Source of the DNA: Struthidea cinerea
Lineage: Eukaryota; Chordata; Aves; Passeriformes; Corcoracidae
Direction: 5' to 3'
DNA length: 64,000 nucleotides
Assembly (NCBI GenBank): GCA_013397865.1
Contig: VZTI01002735.1
Coordinates: forward strand, 607,702-671,701
The notes below the pieces were generated by a model. It made no database searches. It saw nothing but the letters and a program-made list of their open reading frames with translations, and was not told the origin of the DNA. Position 1 is the stretch's first letter. Every line of letters begins with the position of its first letter. Made by a program: the position numbers and the translations under genes. Positions 48,101 to 60,790 of this stretch are shown piece by piece.

Positions 48101-51100
48101 ACAAAGATGATTGTTCTAGAATGGAAACAGAAGAGTAATGATAATCCTCCAGTGCTCTCTGCTCTTGCTTGTTTTAAATGGAATAAAAAATCTTAAATTA
48201 ATTGTTGATACTAACCTGTAGGACAGAATCGCACACAAGTCACCCTTATTTCTGGTTTAAAGTGTCGATAGCTCATGTCACCTAAAAGAGAAGTTCAGAA
48301 GTGATTTAACATATTCACCACAAGTTCACAGTCCTGTTATCAACTCTGACTATGATGTTACCAATAAATAATGTGCAGCATGGTAAAACCTGGCAGAATT
48401 AAGGACTGGGTAAGGAAGGGACAGTCCACGTCCAAGAGATCCTACACTTAAGTGGTGGGGCTGAATTTTGTAATCCTGTTGTTAAAACTGAGCTCAACAA
48501 GTTAAGCCCTTCTTATCTATGTTAAGGGTTTTGATCTACATAAAACTAGAAACAAGAGAGCAAAGCCAAAGCCATACCTCTTTTTACTCCAGGAAGAGGG
48601 ATGGCAACGCCTTCGTCACCTCCACCCCCTTCATCAATCAGAGCCATGCTGCCAAATTCAGTCATTTTTCTCCGATCTAAGTACTCCTGGAAAAACATGC
48701 AAGTTCCATTCACTGCACTGAATCTCTTCCCACACCGCAGAGCTCAGTTCAGACTGTGGTTTCACATTATTATAACTTTACTCTGTGTCAGATGCAATGT
48801 TTGCTTCCTCAGCTGCAGCCCTGCTCTTTCTGCCCTTCGGGCTCCATACCTGCACTGTGCTAATGCAAGGGCTGTGTGGCCAGAACACTGCAAATGAGAT
48901 TTCAGGGACCTCACAATGTAAATGAGATTTTAGGGGCCTCCCTGGCCCCCATTTCTAAAAACCCATCCCCTCCAGGGTTCTTTTTCAGCTGGCTCTCTCT
49001 CTTTCGAGCCAGACGTTGAGCTACAGTAACTCACAAACCACTGCTGACAAAGAAGTGTACTTGGAACCACAGTCAAATACAGCCTGATATAAACACTGGA
49101 ACAATCATCATTCTCCAGGTAAGGGGATGTTGGAAAGGGTCACTGGAATGTTTTTCCTTCTGATGCTTTTCATCATTCACTTTACTTTTGAAGGAATTTA
49201 ATTTGGCATTTGGCAATATTCAGAAACAGAGTTTGTAAAGCTCGGTGATGATGTTCCGTGCCTACAAAAAAAATCCTTCATTTCTCTGCTAACACAAACT
49301 GACACCCAGGGAATTAGCTTAGTACAAAATGTTGATAATTTAAATTTTCACTTCCATTTCAAGTCTAGTGCCAACTAACTTAGTATGCTTGAGAATTCTG
49401 CCCATTCAACACAAGCACACTGCAAATCTGGCAAGAGTTTCAGGAATTAATTCTGTTCCAAAAGGAATATTTCCTTCCCCCTCTCCTGCACAAAAATAAA
49501 CCCATTCTTAAAAAAAGCATTCATGAATCACACTTAATGAGATGTTATACCAAAACCAAAGTCTTGTGGGGGTGGGGAAATGAAAAAAAAAGACTCCTGT
49601 GCTCACATACCTCCATTGCATCTAAAGAATAGTTGCATGAAATTTCAAATTTTTTCATAAGAATCTGTTCCTTGACATTATATATACAGACAAATTTTGA
49701 CAATCCACCTGCCAGAATAGACTGACCATCTGCTGAGTAGCACAGAGTCGTAAAAGATCTGGTAAAGAAAAAGAGAACGCAGTTAATTTCACTGTCACAG
49801 TCGAGGTAGAAGACATGAGTACAGTGTGAAGACTCAGAAAATAACCACTCCATGGAAAAAGTGGAGATCTTCATTCACATGGTATGTGCTTTACACACAA
49901 ATTTACTCCAAAGCATTTGGTGCTTTACTATGAATCACAAACAATTTAGAACTTCAACAGCTTTTTGAAATACCTCCATACTTCTGATTCTAAGTCACAG
50001 CTCAAATGAAGGAATTCTCAAACTACACCCTACACAACACTATGGACAGTCAGAAGAGCTACAGAAAAACCAGTGCCATGGCATGTTTGAAAGAGATGGT
50101 TGAGAGCTCATCACCAAAAAAACCCTTATTTTTTCCAAAAAGTCATTGTTTCTTTTTTTTTTTATTTCGTTTTTTTGAGTGGAAGCAATACAGGAAAAAA
50201 AAAGGGGGGAAGAGAAGAAAAAAACATTTCTCTAATATACTTTTTGACAGCACACAAATTCAACTTGCCTTTAAACATTACTTCACATGCATAGCAACAG
50301 GTAATAAACCCCATACTTTAATTACTTTTTTTAAAAAACGTAATAGTTTCTACACACTAATGGTTACATACTAGTATTTGTTTAGGAAGATACCTACTTA
50401 AAAACCTATCCCATAGCAAATTGACAGCTTGGCCTGAGAAGCTTAATACTATGTTAGCAACCCAAGTTCCTAACTGATGAGAAAGAACACATGCTCAGAA
50501 TGATGCTGATCAGTGAGAGAACACAGCAAACTACAAAAGGGAGGCATCTAGATGTCAGGCAGTCTTTTCAAATCCAGCATCAGAATCAAAATATCTGAAC
50601 AGCAGATGCACTTTGAAATATTCATGTTGAAAACAAATGGAAAAACAATTAAAGAGCACCCCAGTGGGGCACCCTCTTGTCACTGCAGCCCCCTGTACGT
50701 ACTTGCCCTTGGCTGCCTGCTTGGCAGTTATTTTATCCAGCTCTTTCCTCCCCATCTGGAGATCGTGCCTGCCCTCAATGGAGCCAGTCTGCGCTGCATT
50801 CTCATGATCCCAAAATGTTATCTGGCCATTCAAAGCAGCAACTGCGAGCTCCTTGCCATCAGGACGGAAGGCGACAACAAGAACTGCAAAGAATTTAATA
50901 ATAGCAGTTGAAAATGCAGTCAGATGCTTTTCTAAGAAAATACCCTTAATTTTTCTAGGATCTTATCTGAACTATTAGAAAAAATTTAACAGTAACAAGT
51001 ATGACTGTATTTTTCTCCTGGACAACATACAAATGTTTAGCTAATTATAAAGCTGAGCTAGAATTAAATAAAAATATTTACTGCACTATTGAACAAGTGC

Positions 51101-54100
51101 TAGAGTGAAGTATCTTAACTTCTGATTTTCATTTCCAAGAATGAGTCTGTCTGTATTTGACATGTTCTGTTGTTATTAACATATTTTACATAGTATTTTT
51201 TATCTGATAAAAGATGAGAAATGAAACAAAGATTACCATCGGAGTTCATTATTAGTGTCTCCTTAGTTCTCCAGCTGTCCAACATATCCCATAACTTGAC
51301 AGTCTTATCCCAAGAGGCACTGGCTAGAACACACTTCATTGGGTTAAAGGACAAGCTGCTGATGGGACCCTCATGACCTGCTAAGACCTAAGAAGAGAAG
51401 CAAAAATAACCTGGAATTAGGTGAAAGAAACTGATATCTGTGCAGTCTGCATTCAATAAACTCCAGATATAGCCATTAAACCATGCCTGACTTGCCCACA
51501 CATGCTTGAGATCACTTTTGGACACAGGGCGTGATACACACCAGTGATCCTCAACTTTTTATTTTCAGAAGTTTTAAAAAAAATTCCCTGAAGTGCTACC
51601 ACTGTATAAGCATCTACAACCACTCCTATGCACACACTTCAGGAATGCAGTGTGCCATTTTCCTCCCTCTTTTCAAAACAATCAGACCAACTGTGAAAAA
51701 CCAAGTCATTGCTCTGAGACTTCAGTATCTCCTGCAGTTGACAATACTTCAGAATAAAAAAAAAAAAAAAGACTAAGATTAACAGAGATTTTCATTTCAT
51801 GGAGCTCCTACTCCTCAAAAAAAAAATATCAAGGAAAGACTCAAAACTCTGGAGATCCAGTCAAGCATATCCTGAGTTACTGAAGTGACCTGTATTCCAT
51901 GGCTCTGCCAAATTAAATAAGTGAATCACTGAGCTCTTCTACTTGCACAAGATTTACAGGGATGCTTAAGAATTGAAAAAATAATTGAAAAATCATGGTC
52001 CTGCTCTGCTGCAGCAAAACCCTTCACGAAATCATATCAGTCTTACTCAGCAACTACAATTTCTTCATTGCCTGCAGAAAATACACAGAAAAGAACATCT
52101 CTGAACAAGGAGGGAAAGACTCTCATGCCCATGTGTTAGCTCAGCAATACTGGTGTTACTTCATCTCTAGAAAGAGCTCATTACTCAAAAAATTTAAAAA
52201 CTATTTCCCACACAAATTCATGGTGATCTCCAAGCAATAAATAAATTAAAAAAAAAATGCTGAGAGCAACACAGTGTAGCTTATTTTTGAATGTAACAAA
52301 ACACTTCATGTTGTATTGAAACCCCCCTGACTAATCCCAAAGTTTCTGAGTATCACCACACTCCCCACTGTGTTAAATTCAAGCCCTCCCAACACTGTGG
52401 GTCCTTACATCCAGCAGCCTGCCACTCTGCATTGACCAGATGAATATTTCAAAGGAATCCTGGGAACCAGCTGCCACAATCTCACCACTGGAGTCCACAG
52501 CTAAACAGGAGAACTGACTTGGTCGTGGGGACGTAAAGGTACGGAAATTGCGGTACCTGTTGAAGAGGTGAAAAAAAAATGATGAGAACACTTTAAGTAG
52601 ATTTAAATGTGTGTTTAATAAGTGTATTTTAAAAAGGAGTTCATTTGGTTTGTAAAGACTTCTAAGTCTTTACCAGATATTCTTTGTATAAAATTAGATG
52701 TGATGACTCAGCATAATTACAAGATTCAAAAGAAGTATGAAACACTCTGCAGAAACAGAAGACAGAAATACTCAGAGGAGCTTTCTTCTATTAAATAGCA
52801 CATATCAGTGTTTTAGAAACATGGGCTTGTTTACACACACAATTCTGTGCACAGCTGTATTATACTGTGAAAAGTGTTGTTAGGCAAGTGCCTTCTCCCC
52901 ATCTGAGCAGAGCCAGACAATGATCTTCCTGGATTTCCAGCTTCTCTGAGGAAAGTTTTTCCAGGATTTTCTTCACAGAAACTGGATGGAGTAACAGCAT
53001 TCCTAATTACTATCTGAATTTAAATCAAAGGCTGAATCAAAAACCAGTAAGGCAGTGTTCACCTTTATATGACTTCAAACAAGCAATCAGCAGTTTGCTG
53101 TATTTTGGGGGCAGTGTGAAAGCTGAGGACTAAATGAGACACAAAAGCTTTTATGTCAAGAGTTACCTGTGCAGATCAAAGGCACGCACTGTTCCATCGA
53201 GGGAAGCACTCAGAACAACATAACCAGTGGAAGTGAAAGTTACAGCAGTTACACCACTGTTGTGTTCTGTAAAGGTGACAAAACAAAAGCTGCTTGAAGT
53301 GTTCCACACTTTCACCTGCAAGACAGACATGAAAAGACTTCTTAGAATCTCCATCATCAGCAAAGAGAGAAAATAAAGGTCAGGCAGCAGCAGAGTAAAG
53401 AAAAACTAGTTCTAGAACTCTACAACAGCATAAAAGACTTTCATTACTACCAGTCAAGAGGCCACAGTTTACCATTAAGCCTCTTAAGACACATATGCAA
53501 CATAACAGTCTAAGTGGAGATAGACACAAACAAAGTTAATTTTCAAGGAAACTAACACTTGGTGAGCATCTTCAGCTTCCAGGCTTGTACTGCCCGGGCT
53601 AAAACAAGCGTCAAATTCAAAACCAACTCCGACGCCACTACAAAAGTTACAATTGAGATGATATTTCAGGTGGGGTTTTTCTTCCTGAACAAATATCTTA
53701 TGCATTTAGCTCTCTGCAGTTTAAGGCTTCTGGGGTTTGGCCAACTTTCAATCTGAATGGCAGAAGCCATGAACTGGCAGATCTTTTTCTGACATTCAAA
53801 AGTTTTGACTGGAAATCAGCTCCTACTGTTGTCCCACTTACGTGTCAAGACACTGTGGCAAAACATCTTCTAAAATAAAAAGTACCTGTACACACAGCCT
53901 ATCATTTCAATGCAAGTCATCCATGAGAAGTTAATTTTTCTTTTAAATAACAAGCTTTTGGAATGGTACAATAAACAAAAAAATTGCACTTTTATAAATA
54001 ATTTGAAATTAATTTCGTATCAAAAACAATTATTAAAAGGGCAAGAAGTTGGGTGGCTGAAGTTCATTCATCCCAAAATATCATGGAACCATAAATAAAT

Positions 54101-57100
54101 TAACATTTAATGAATTAGATATTTTTGTTTTTATGGCGACTGGACCTATAATTATTAAAAAACTATCTGCTAGAAAGCGTAAGTGATGCAATTTGTAGAC
54201 AGAGGTAATAACAAAGCAAAATATATATGCTCTAGAGAGAAAAATCAAAACATTCAAGGGAAGAGAGGATAAAAATTTGTGACTTTATAGTAACAAAAAT
54301 ATGTATCAATTACAGTAACAGAGCCTTCTACATAAAATGGAAAGTCAAGCTGCTTAGTACGTTATTAAAAATTCATTTTCCAGCAATATTCCCTCACTTA
54401 CTTTCCCATCCTCCCCTCCAGTTACTATGTACTGTCCATCTGGAGAATATGCCAAGGAAACCATGCTGTTGAAATGGCCCTGCTGCTTCAGCACGTAGGA
54501 CTCGCTCTGCCATTCCCACACCAGGAGCTGCCCCAAACCTGTAACCACAGCAGGATTTACCACAATTATGAACACAATGACCCTGCAAATGCAAGCCACA
54601 AAACACACAATGGCAAGCAATGTTAAAGAACACCAAAGGTTGATGCAGACAGGTCGAATTCTGCATCTTTCAGTCCTAATAAGAGCTTTTTCCTTTATAA
54701 TGTCAAGGCAATTTCCTCGACAATTTCCTCCAGGAGCTGTTACTTGGAGTAATGTTTTTAGTGCTACAACAGCAACACTACCAACCAGCTGATAAATGAG
54801 CTGGAAAGAAAAGCAGGGCTGCATATAAGGGTAAAATTTTGGGTTTCATGCAAACCCTTATGGACAGGGTGGGAATGCAGGAACATCCAGGCAGGTTTGT
54901 AAAATGCCACGTGCAACAAGTGGCAAAGGAAGAGAGAACAGCCCAGAATGAAAGCAGAAATTAACTACGAGGGATCTGGGCTTTCCCCTAATTCTGTTAG
55001 AGCTTTCCTATATGAAATACGTATTTTTTCCTGTACCAACAAAATACTTTCCTGAATAATCAGAATTCTGTGAGGAGAGATTGATTAGTTAAAGGCACAG
55101 AAAAGACTGGTGGGCATAGAGTAGCGATAGGGGACACACATCATAAAGTCACCCCAAGACATTGCTTTACTGTACCTAGATACCACAGATATGAGATTAT
55201 AAATTATTTAACATTTGGAGTCAAGACAAGCAAGAGGATTTTGGGCCTCATGCCCACCACATTCCTCATTTTTCCATGAATACAGACTGAAAAAATTGAC
55301 TAACCTGAGCATCCAAAAGCAATCCAGTCACCAGTGCAGTTGATAGAAATAGAAGCTATCCTTTGGTCTGAAATACTGAAGTAAGAGAATTAACCAATAA
55401 ACAAACTTGTGGTTTTGTATCTTGTGTGATAACACTTGAAGTCTAATACCTATTAACTCTGTTCAAGCAAGTTGTTTGATTGTTTCACTGAACTTCTGTA
55501 CCACTGTAACATCAAAAACCACAAAGTTCATTCCTTTGTTCCACTCCAAACCATCAAACATTCCTTACTCAGAATGAAGGCACCATATCTGCATCCCAAA
55601 GATGTACTTGCCAACAGAGAGTAAAACTCCCCAGTTTAAGAAAATAAAATACTTTTGCATATGGAAATTGTTTAGCTGGCATCCTACAGCTATGGAAAAG
55701 AATTCTGATTTGATTTCTCAACTTAGACACAATTTACAGATAATTTTACATATGCAGACCTTACCATAATTACATGCAATATAATAATATTTTCTACAAA
55801 GAAGCTGAAAATATTAAAGTCCACAGAGTTAAAGAAATCTATAGCCAACAATCAGGAACTCCTGAGTAGTTTCCTTATTCACACCTCACTTTTCCAAAAC
55901 AACCTATGGAGTGGAATTACATGGTATTTATTACATAAATTTATGATTCTGCCTCTCCAGAAATTACAGTATTAGATAGTCACATTTTAAGATTTTTGTG
56001 CTCTGTTTATTCATCCTTCACTGCTTAGCATGATATGATCTCAGTCCAACAAACAAGAACCCTCCTCAAAAAGACTTACTCCCTTTCCCCCAAACCAAAA
56101 CCAATGACAAACCCAAACCTCACCTCAAGGAATGGATCAGATTGAAATCTGGAAGCTCGTGGAGGTGAAAGATTCCAGAGGCAAAACCAGTGACTAAAAG
56201 GTGTGTTTTCTTGTGATAGGCTGCAGCTGTCAGGTTATTAAAATCTCCCTCTTTATTGAAAAAATACCTGGCACCCAAGAAATAAGAAAGCAGCAAGGTG
56301 AATGTTAAAGAAAATTATGTTGTTAGAGCTGCATCTCCAAGCAGCTCACCAAGGAGGCTGATGAGCCACCTTTGTGCCATATCCCGAAGTCAACTTGCCC
56401 CTTCTGGCAAGAAATCAAAGCCTCCAGACTTAGACAGGGTACTGTAATAAAGATCCCATGTACACTTCTTGAGCTCCAAACACTAACACACCAGGAGCCA
56501 GTATTTCTTATATCATTAAAATTGCACTAGTTATTCTGAAGGTGAAAGGTACTGCCCTTCATATAATCAAGGTAAGACAGACAGGAGTTCTACCAGTACT
56601 ACTTAAAGTGGGATCTGCAGTAAATTTCTACATCCTGGGCAGTTTTATACTGCTTTGAATAAGTTGTAACAGATGAAAAAAAAAAAGCCCAGTACAATAA
56701 ATCCCCATTACAACTTTGACTTTTGATAACTGAAAACCACTTACTTCGCAACACGTGAATATTTAACCTTATTTCTAGTCTCTTGTTCACTTGGATCAGC
56801 TTTCCCATGAATTTCTTCACCCTTTGGCTCTTCAAGCAGCTCTTCATCATCTTCTGCTGCCTTCTTTTCCTTTGCTGCATCTTTAGGGGGCATGGGCTTC
56901 AAACCATCCAGCTCAGTGTCACACTGCCACACACACAGAGCTGCGTCCTGGCTAATTGTGTACAGCTAGAACACAAACATATAAATTATTATTGTCCAAT
57001 ACCTGTGCTCTGCGCTCTGCAAAAATATGAATACAGACTCGCAGAAGGGTTAGCAAGTGTGCATTTGATCATCAGGATAATACATTACTTGGTCCTCTGG

Positions 57101-60100
57101 AATCTGAGGTGCTTTGAACTGGAAATTTAACTTGTCCTGAGAACTGGTGAATTATTTTACCTGCCCTCAGAAAAATTTTGCAAGGACCAAAGGCAACCTG
57201 ATTACCAGTCAGCATTACAGCTAAGCTAAATAATTTTTTCATATTTAAAGCTATAATGTTTTGGGAGAGCAAATTTAAACACACAATTATGGCAGAGCTA
57301 TCAAGAGACACTGCTGTATTTTCTAAATTCTGAGATATTGTCAAAATAGTCACCTACAAATAAGATTCTGCTTCAACTATTTTAATATTCAAATTCAAGC
57401 ATGTTGTGCGATTATACATACATCTAGGCTGTTCTCTTCAAAAAAGCAGGCTACTATGACATCCTTATGGCCTCCAAGAGAGTAGTAGATCAAGTTTGCC
57501 CATCGTTCTGCTCCAAACACCCACGTAGACATGTCCTTGCTCCCCACTGCAAAGCACCTGCCAAAGAAAAGGCAATTCCAGTTAGAACACTGGACTGCAA
57601 AACTCTTCACTGGGTGGAGAATGTTCTGAGCTCAAATTCACCAGTCACCACTTCAATTTTACAAACGTTAGAGTTGTAAGCTGAGGGTGGTGGCTGTAGC
57701 AGAGGTAGAAGAGGGTTAAACACATTCAAAATGTCAACCATGCTCACATTCCTAAGGTATGTTCCTTTTATGAACTACTATACATTTTCAAGCAAGAATA
57801 CAGTGTTGATCCCCAACACTTGCGTATTTTATACTTTCTGGTCTGCCTGATTATATTTGTTAATTAGAGACAGAATTTTTAAAGCTAGTACAATACTTCA
57901 GAGGAAAGAAAAGGGGACTGCCACGTGCATGCAAATATTAACATGTGCAGGTAGACAATGCTTCAACTTAACAACTCACTTGGAATCATCAGTCCAGTCA
58001 ATACAAGTGGTTTCATCATATGGGCCATAGTAGGTTTTGTCCAGAACAAATGCATTGAATTCTCGTTTCTTCCCAGGAGCATGGTACAGGTAAGCAAGAT
58101 TGCCTTTTGTAACCACAAATTTCCTGGCATAAGTGGGGGAAAAACATAATTGCACAGACAGCTGATAAAGCAAACAACTGTTCAGAACAGACTACAACAC
58201 AATGAAACAAAACAACAATAAAAAGCTTCCTGTGCTACTGAAACAATAAAAATGGATTGCTTTTGAATGAAAAACAAAGTATTTGCAGATTGATACTATC
58301 CCCCAACTTAAGCATTATAAAAGAGAAAACCTTCAGTAAAAACCACTGAAGTTGAATAATGAAATTGTTATTCTCCAAGTCTCGAAACAGAAGTTCAAAC
58401 ACTCAAACCAGGATATTCTATTTCCAAGGCTTTGCTTTCCTTCTTTTCTTCCCATATTGATTTTACAAAGCGACTCTGATAAGCTTGAAATCTCCCCTCA
58501 TCCACAAATAGGAAACATTCACAGATTGGTTATAGGATGTCCACATAATCACAAGTAGTTTATGGGGAAATTCCTGCTGTTTTGTCATAAAGCATGCACC
58601 TTTACTTACTTGCCATCAGGGGAAAAGCTGACACTGTGAACTGGGTTGTGAAAATAAAACTGATGTATCACACATTTCCCAATCAAACTCACAAGCAAGG
58701 CAGCTCCCTCTGTAAGGGCAGAAAAAAAAATGATCATGAGAATAATTGAGTTCCCAAAGAAATCATAATCCTAGCATGCTTACTTTCTTTCCTTAAAGGG
58801 GTGGGGGGGAAGCACCTCCTCAGAAACTTTTCAAGACAGTGTGCTTAATATATTAAAATAAAAAATACAATCCAAACGATGAGACACTAAATTCTGTAAA
58901 CAAGTTAAGTTCTGTAAATAAAGATATCTTCCCCAAAAATTCTAACGAGTAGTTTTTAAAGCGGACCACTTCTAATTTTGTGTTAGGGTTGAACACCTAG
59001 AAATTCAGATTTCCCCCACTCAAGGCCGCATTTTCACTGAATTCTTTCACAAAACAAACGTCTCCTTTGTGCTAGTACCTTCATCAATTAGAATGGCAAG
59101 GCTTCCATCTGGAGAGAGCCCCACGCACACAATATTGAGCCGTGTAGCCAATGGCAACGTCTCACACTTGTTACTGCAACAAAAACACAGAACAGTAAAA
59201 TGGGGACAGGGATGTAGGAAGAACATCTTCGGCATCAATGAAATATGGTTTCATGTCTTTGTTAGAAACTACAGACACAACTGGATGTAAAACCCCCACA
59301 ACTTTCTTTAGCTGTCACAATCCCATGAACACCAGCTACGTGGGTTGTTCTGCGCAGGGCCAGGAGCTGGACTCGATGGTCATCAGGGGTCCCCCCCAGT
59401 TCAGGACAGTCTGTGATTATGTGTAAGAGACAGGCTCCTGCCTGGAACACAGGCACAGGGAGCATCAGTCACAACTCTGGCACACAGGAAAGGCTGATGA
59501 TGCTCTGAGCTTTGTTATATACGAGACAGAAGCACACAAGCAATCCACACAACTAAATCAAACACAAACCTATTTTCTCCCTTTTCTTTTTTTTTTTTTT
59601 CTCTGAAATACACCTTTACATAATTCCTCTGCTAGTCTCCATACGGATGTACCCGCACCACACCGTGACAAGAATTCCACTAGGCAGGCTTCCACCTTTA
59701 AATGCTAAGGCAGACGCTTTCCAGGATTTTTTGGAAGGCCGAGCATCCCAGAAAGCCCAATGGGTCGGGCTCCACAACCTCCTCAGAGCTTTACTCCCCC
59801 CAGAACCCCGGCGCTGGCAGCGCCAGGCCCTTCCCCGCCCCTCGCCGCTCTCTCACTTCTTGAGGTCGAAGAGGGAGATCCTGTTGCCGACGGGGCTGAG
59901 CAGGGAGTTGCCATCGCGGGTGAAGCTGAGGTTGCCGCGGCGGTACACGGTGCCCAGCAGGCCGGAGAACTGCGGGGGCAGGAAGGGGCAGGGTTAGAGG
60001 GGCTGGGGAGATGGGGAGATGGGGAGATGGGGAGCAGGGGAGGTGAGGGGGAGATGACGATGGGGACCGGGGGCTGCCCCCCGCCCCGCGCTCACCCGGT

Positions 60101-60113
60101 ACGCGAAGCGCAT
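45153..60113 (-). CDS. PWP2: PWP2 (UTP1), UTP-B subunit of the SSU processome
   Basis: Twenty-one coding exons on the minus strand: 60113-60096, 59969-59857, 59173-59079, 58709-58610, 58123-57980, 57557-57422, 56965-56745, 56267-56124, 55375-55305, 54538-54402, 53315-53167, 52556-52409, 51387-51237, 50883-50703, 49758-49611, 48686-48578, 48281-48216, 48073-47855, 46741-46591, 45526-45452 and 45303-45153. All junctions are GT-AG with matching phase, giving 908 residues (human 919). Two tandem WD40 propellers fill residues 7 to about 690. Landmarks are FVVTKGN, GSKDMSTWVFGAERW, LLVWEWQSESYVLKQQGHF, DGTVRAFDLHRYRNFRTF and LASASWDKTVKLWD. The Utp12 domain is at about 770-870 (ELD..., HLEFYLIWAHKLLMLHGQ). 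An acidic loop at about 220-265 is shorter than in human. PWP2 acts in the nucleolus in early 18S pre-rRNA processing, with WDR3, TBL3, WDR36, UTP6 and UTP18. Start: MRFAYR in perfect GCCGCC-ATG context. Confidence 0.98.
59350..59420 (+). repeat. CR1 LINE 3' terminus in PWP2 intron 2
   Basis: Short plus-oriented CR1 end: 'ggccaggagctggactcgat', 'ggtcatcaggggtccccccc' and 'cagttcaggacagtctgtga'. It is antisense to PWP2. Confidence 0.82.
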
Positions 60114-60330
60114 GGCGGCCACACGTGGGGAGCGCGGCCGCGGAGCTGCGGCGCTGAGGGGCGGGCGCTGGGCCGGGATCCGCACATGCGCCGGGGATGA
60201 GGGCAGGGCCGGAGCGGAGGGGAGGGAAGGGGAGGGAACCCCGGGCGGTGGCGCTGCTGTGTGTCCCTGTCACCATCCATGGGCCCGCCGCCGCCGCCGC
60301 CAGCCGCTCCCGGCCCTCCCCAGCACCCGC
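59800..60330 (-). promoter_or_regulatory. PWP2: CpG-island promoter of PWP2
   Basis: This GC- and CpG-rich block covers PWP2 exons 1 and 2 and about 200 bp upstream. A palindromic E-box CACGTG lies at 60122-60127, 9 bp above the start codon. A (GCC)n run lies at about 60286-60302. There is no TATA box. A plus-strand partner gene could share the island, but I see no exon for one. Confidence 0.8.
60005..60040 (+). repeat. GGGGAGAT tandem array, G-quadruplex-capable
   Basis: Five GGGG runs at 60005, 60013, 60021, 60029 and 60037 are spaced exactly 8 bp apart, in units GGGGAGAT with the last diverged. It lies inside the 126-bp first intron of PWP2 and is G-rich on the template strand. Confidence 0.85.
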
Positions 60331-60394
60331 CAGGAGCCAGGGGAGCTGTGGTTCTTTTTAGTAAATATATTACGGTGTTTATACTTTTTAGTAA

Positions 60395-60790
60395 ATGCCT
60401 TGGGGTGACTGCGGGAGCTGGGCCCGTTTAGTCTGGAGAAGAGAGGGCTGAGAGAAAATCTCGTCAATCCTTATAAATATCTCCCAGGCGGGTGTCAGAG
60501 GGTGGTGCCAGACTCTGTTCAGTGTCAGGCACCAGGATGAGGAGCAATGGCCGTAAAATAAAACACAAGGAGTTTCACCTCAACAGGAGGAAGAACTTCT
60601 TTCCATGGAGGCTGGCAGAGCTCGGGAACAGCTGCCCAGGGAGGGTGTGGAGTCTCCCTGTCTGGAGACATTCCAAGCCCACCTGGACGTGTTCCTGTGT
60701 CACTGCTCCAGGTGACCCTGCCTTGGCAGGGGGATGGACTGGGTGATCTCCAGAGGTCCCTCCAACCCTGACTATTCTGTGATCCTGTAA
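60395..60790 (+). repeat. CR1 LINE 3' end upstream of PWP2
   Basis: Well-preserved plus-oriented CR1: 'tttagtctggagaagagagg', 'aaacacaaggagtttcacct', 'aacaggaggaagaacttctt', 'aacagctgcccagggagggt', 'ggatggactgggtgatctcc', 'agaggtccctccaaccctga', ending 'ctattctgtgatcctgta'. It starts within about 300 bp of the PWP2 start codon. Confidence 0.95.

Noticed and set aside
49105..49176. Two ATGATGA boxes on the minus strand in PWP2 intron 15, suggesting a C/D snoRNA
   Set aside because: No CTGA D box or terminal stem lies at the right distance. The two boxes alone do not support a snoRNA.
54354..54824. 156-codon minus-strand open frame
   Set aside because: Only 54538-54402 is PWP2 exon 10. The rest is read-through into flanking introns.
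57060..57090. CTGATGA on the minus strand in PWP2 intron 6
   Set aside because: The first base is not a purine and no D box follows within 100 nt.
59760..60276. Open frames of 146 and 161 codons around PWP2 exon 1
   Set aside because: Same composition effect. They are rich in Pro, Arg, Gly and Ala, run on both strands and lack any domain.
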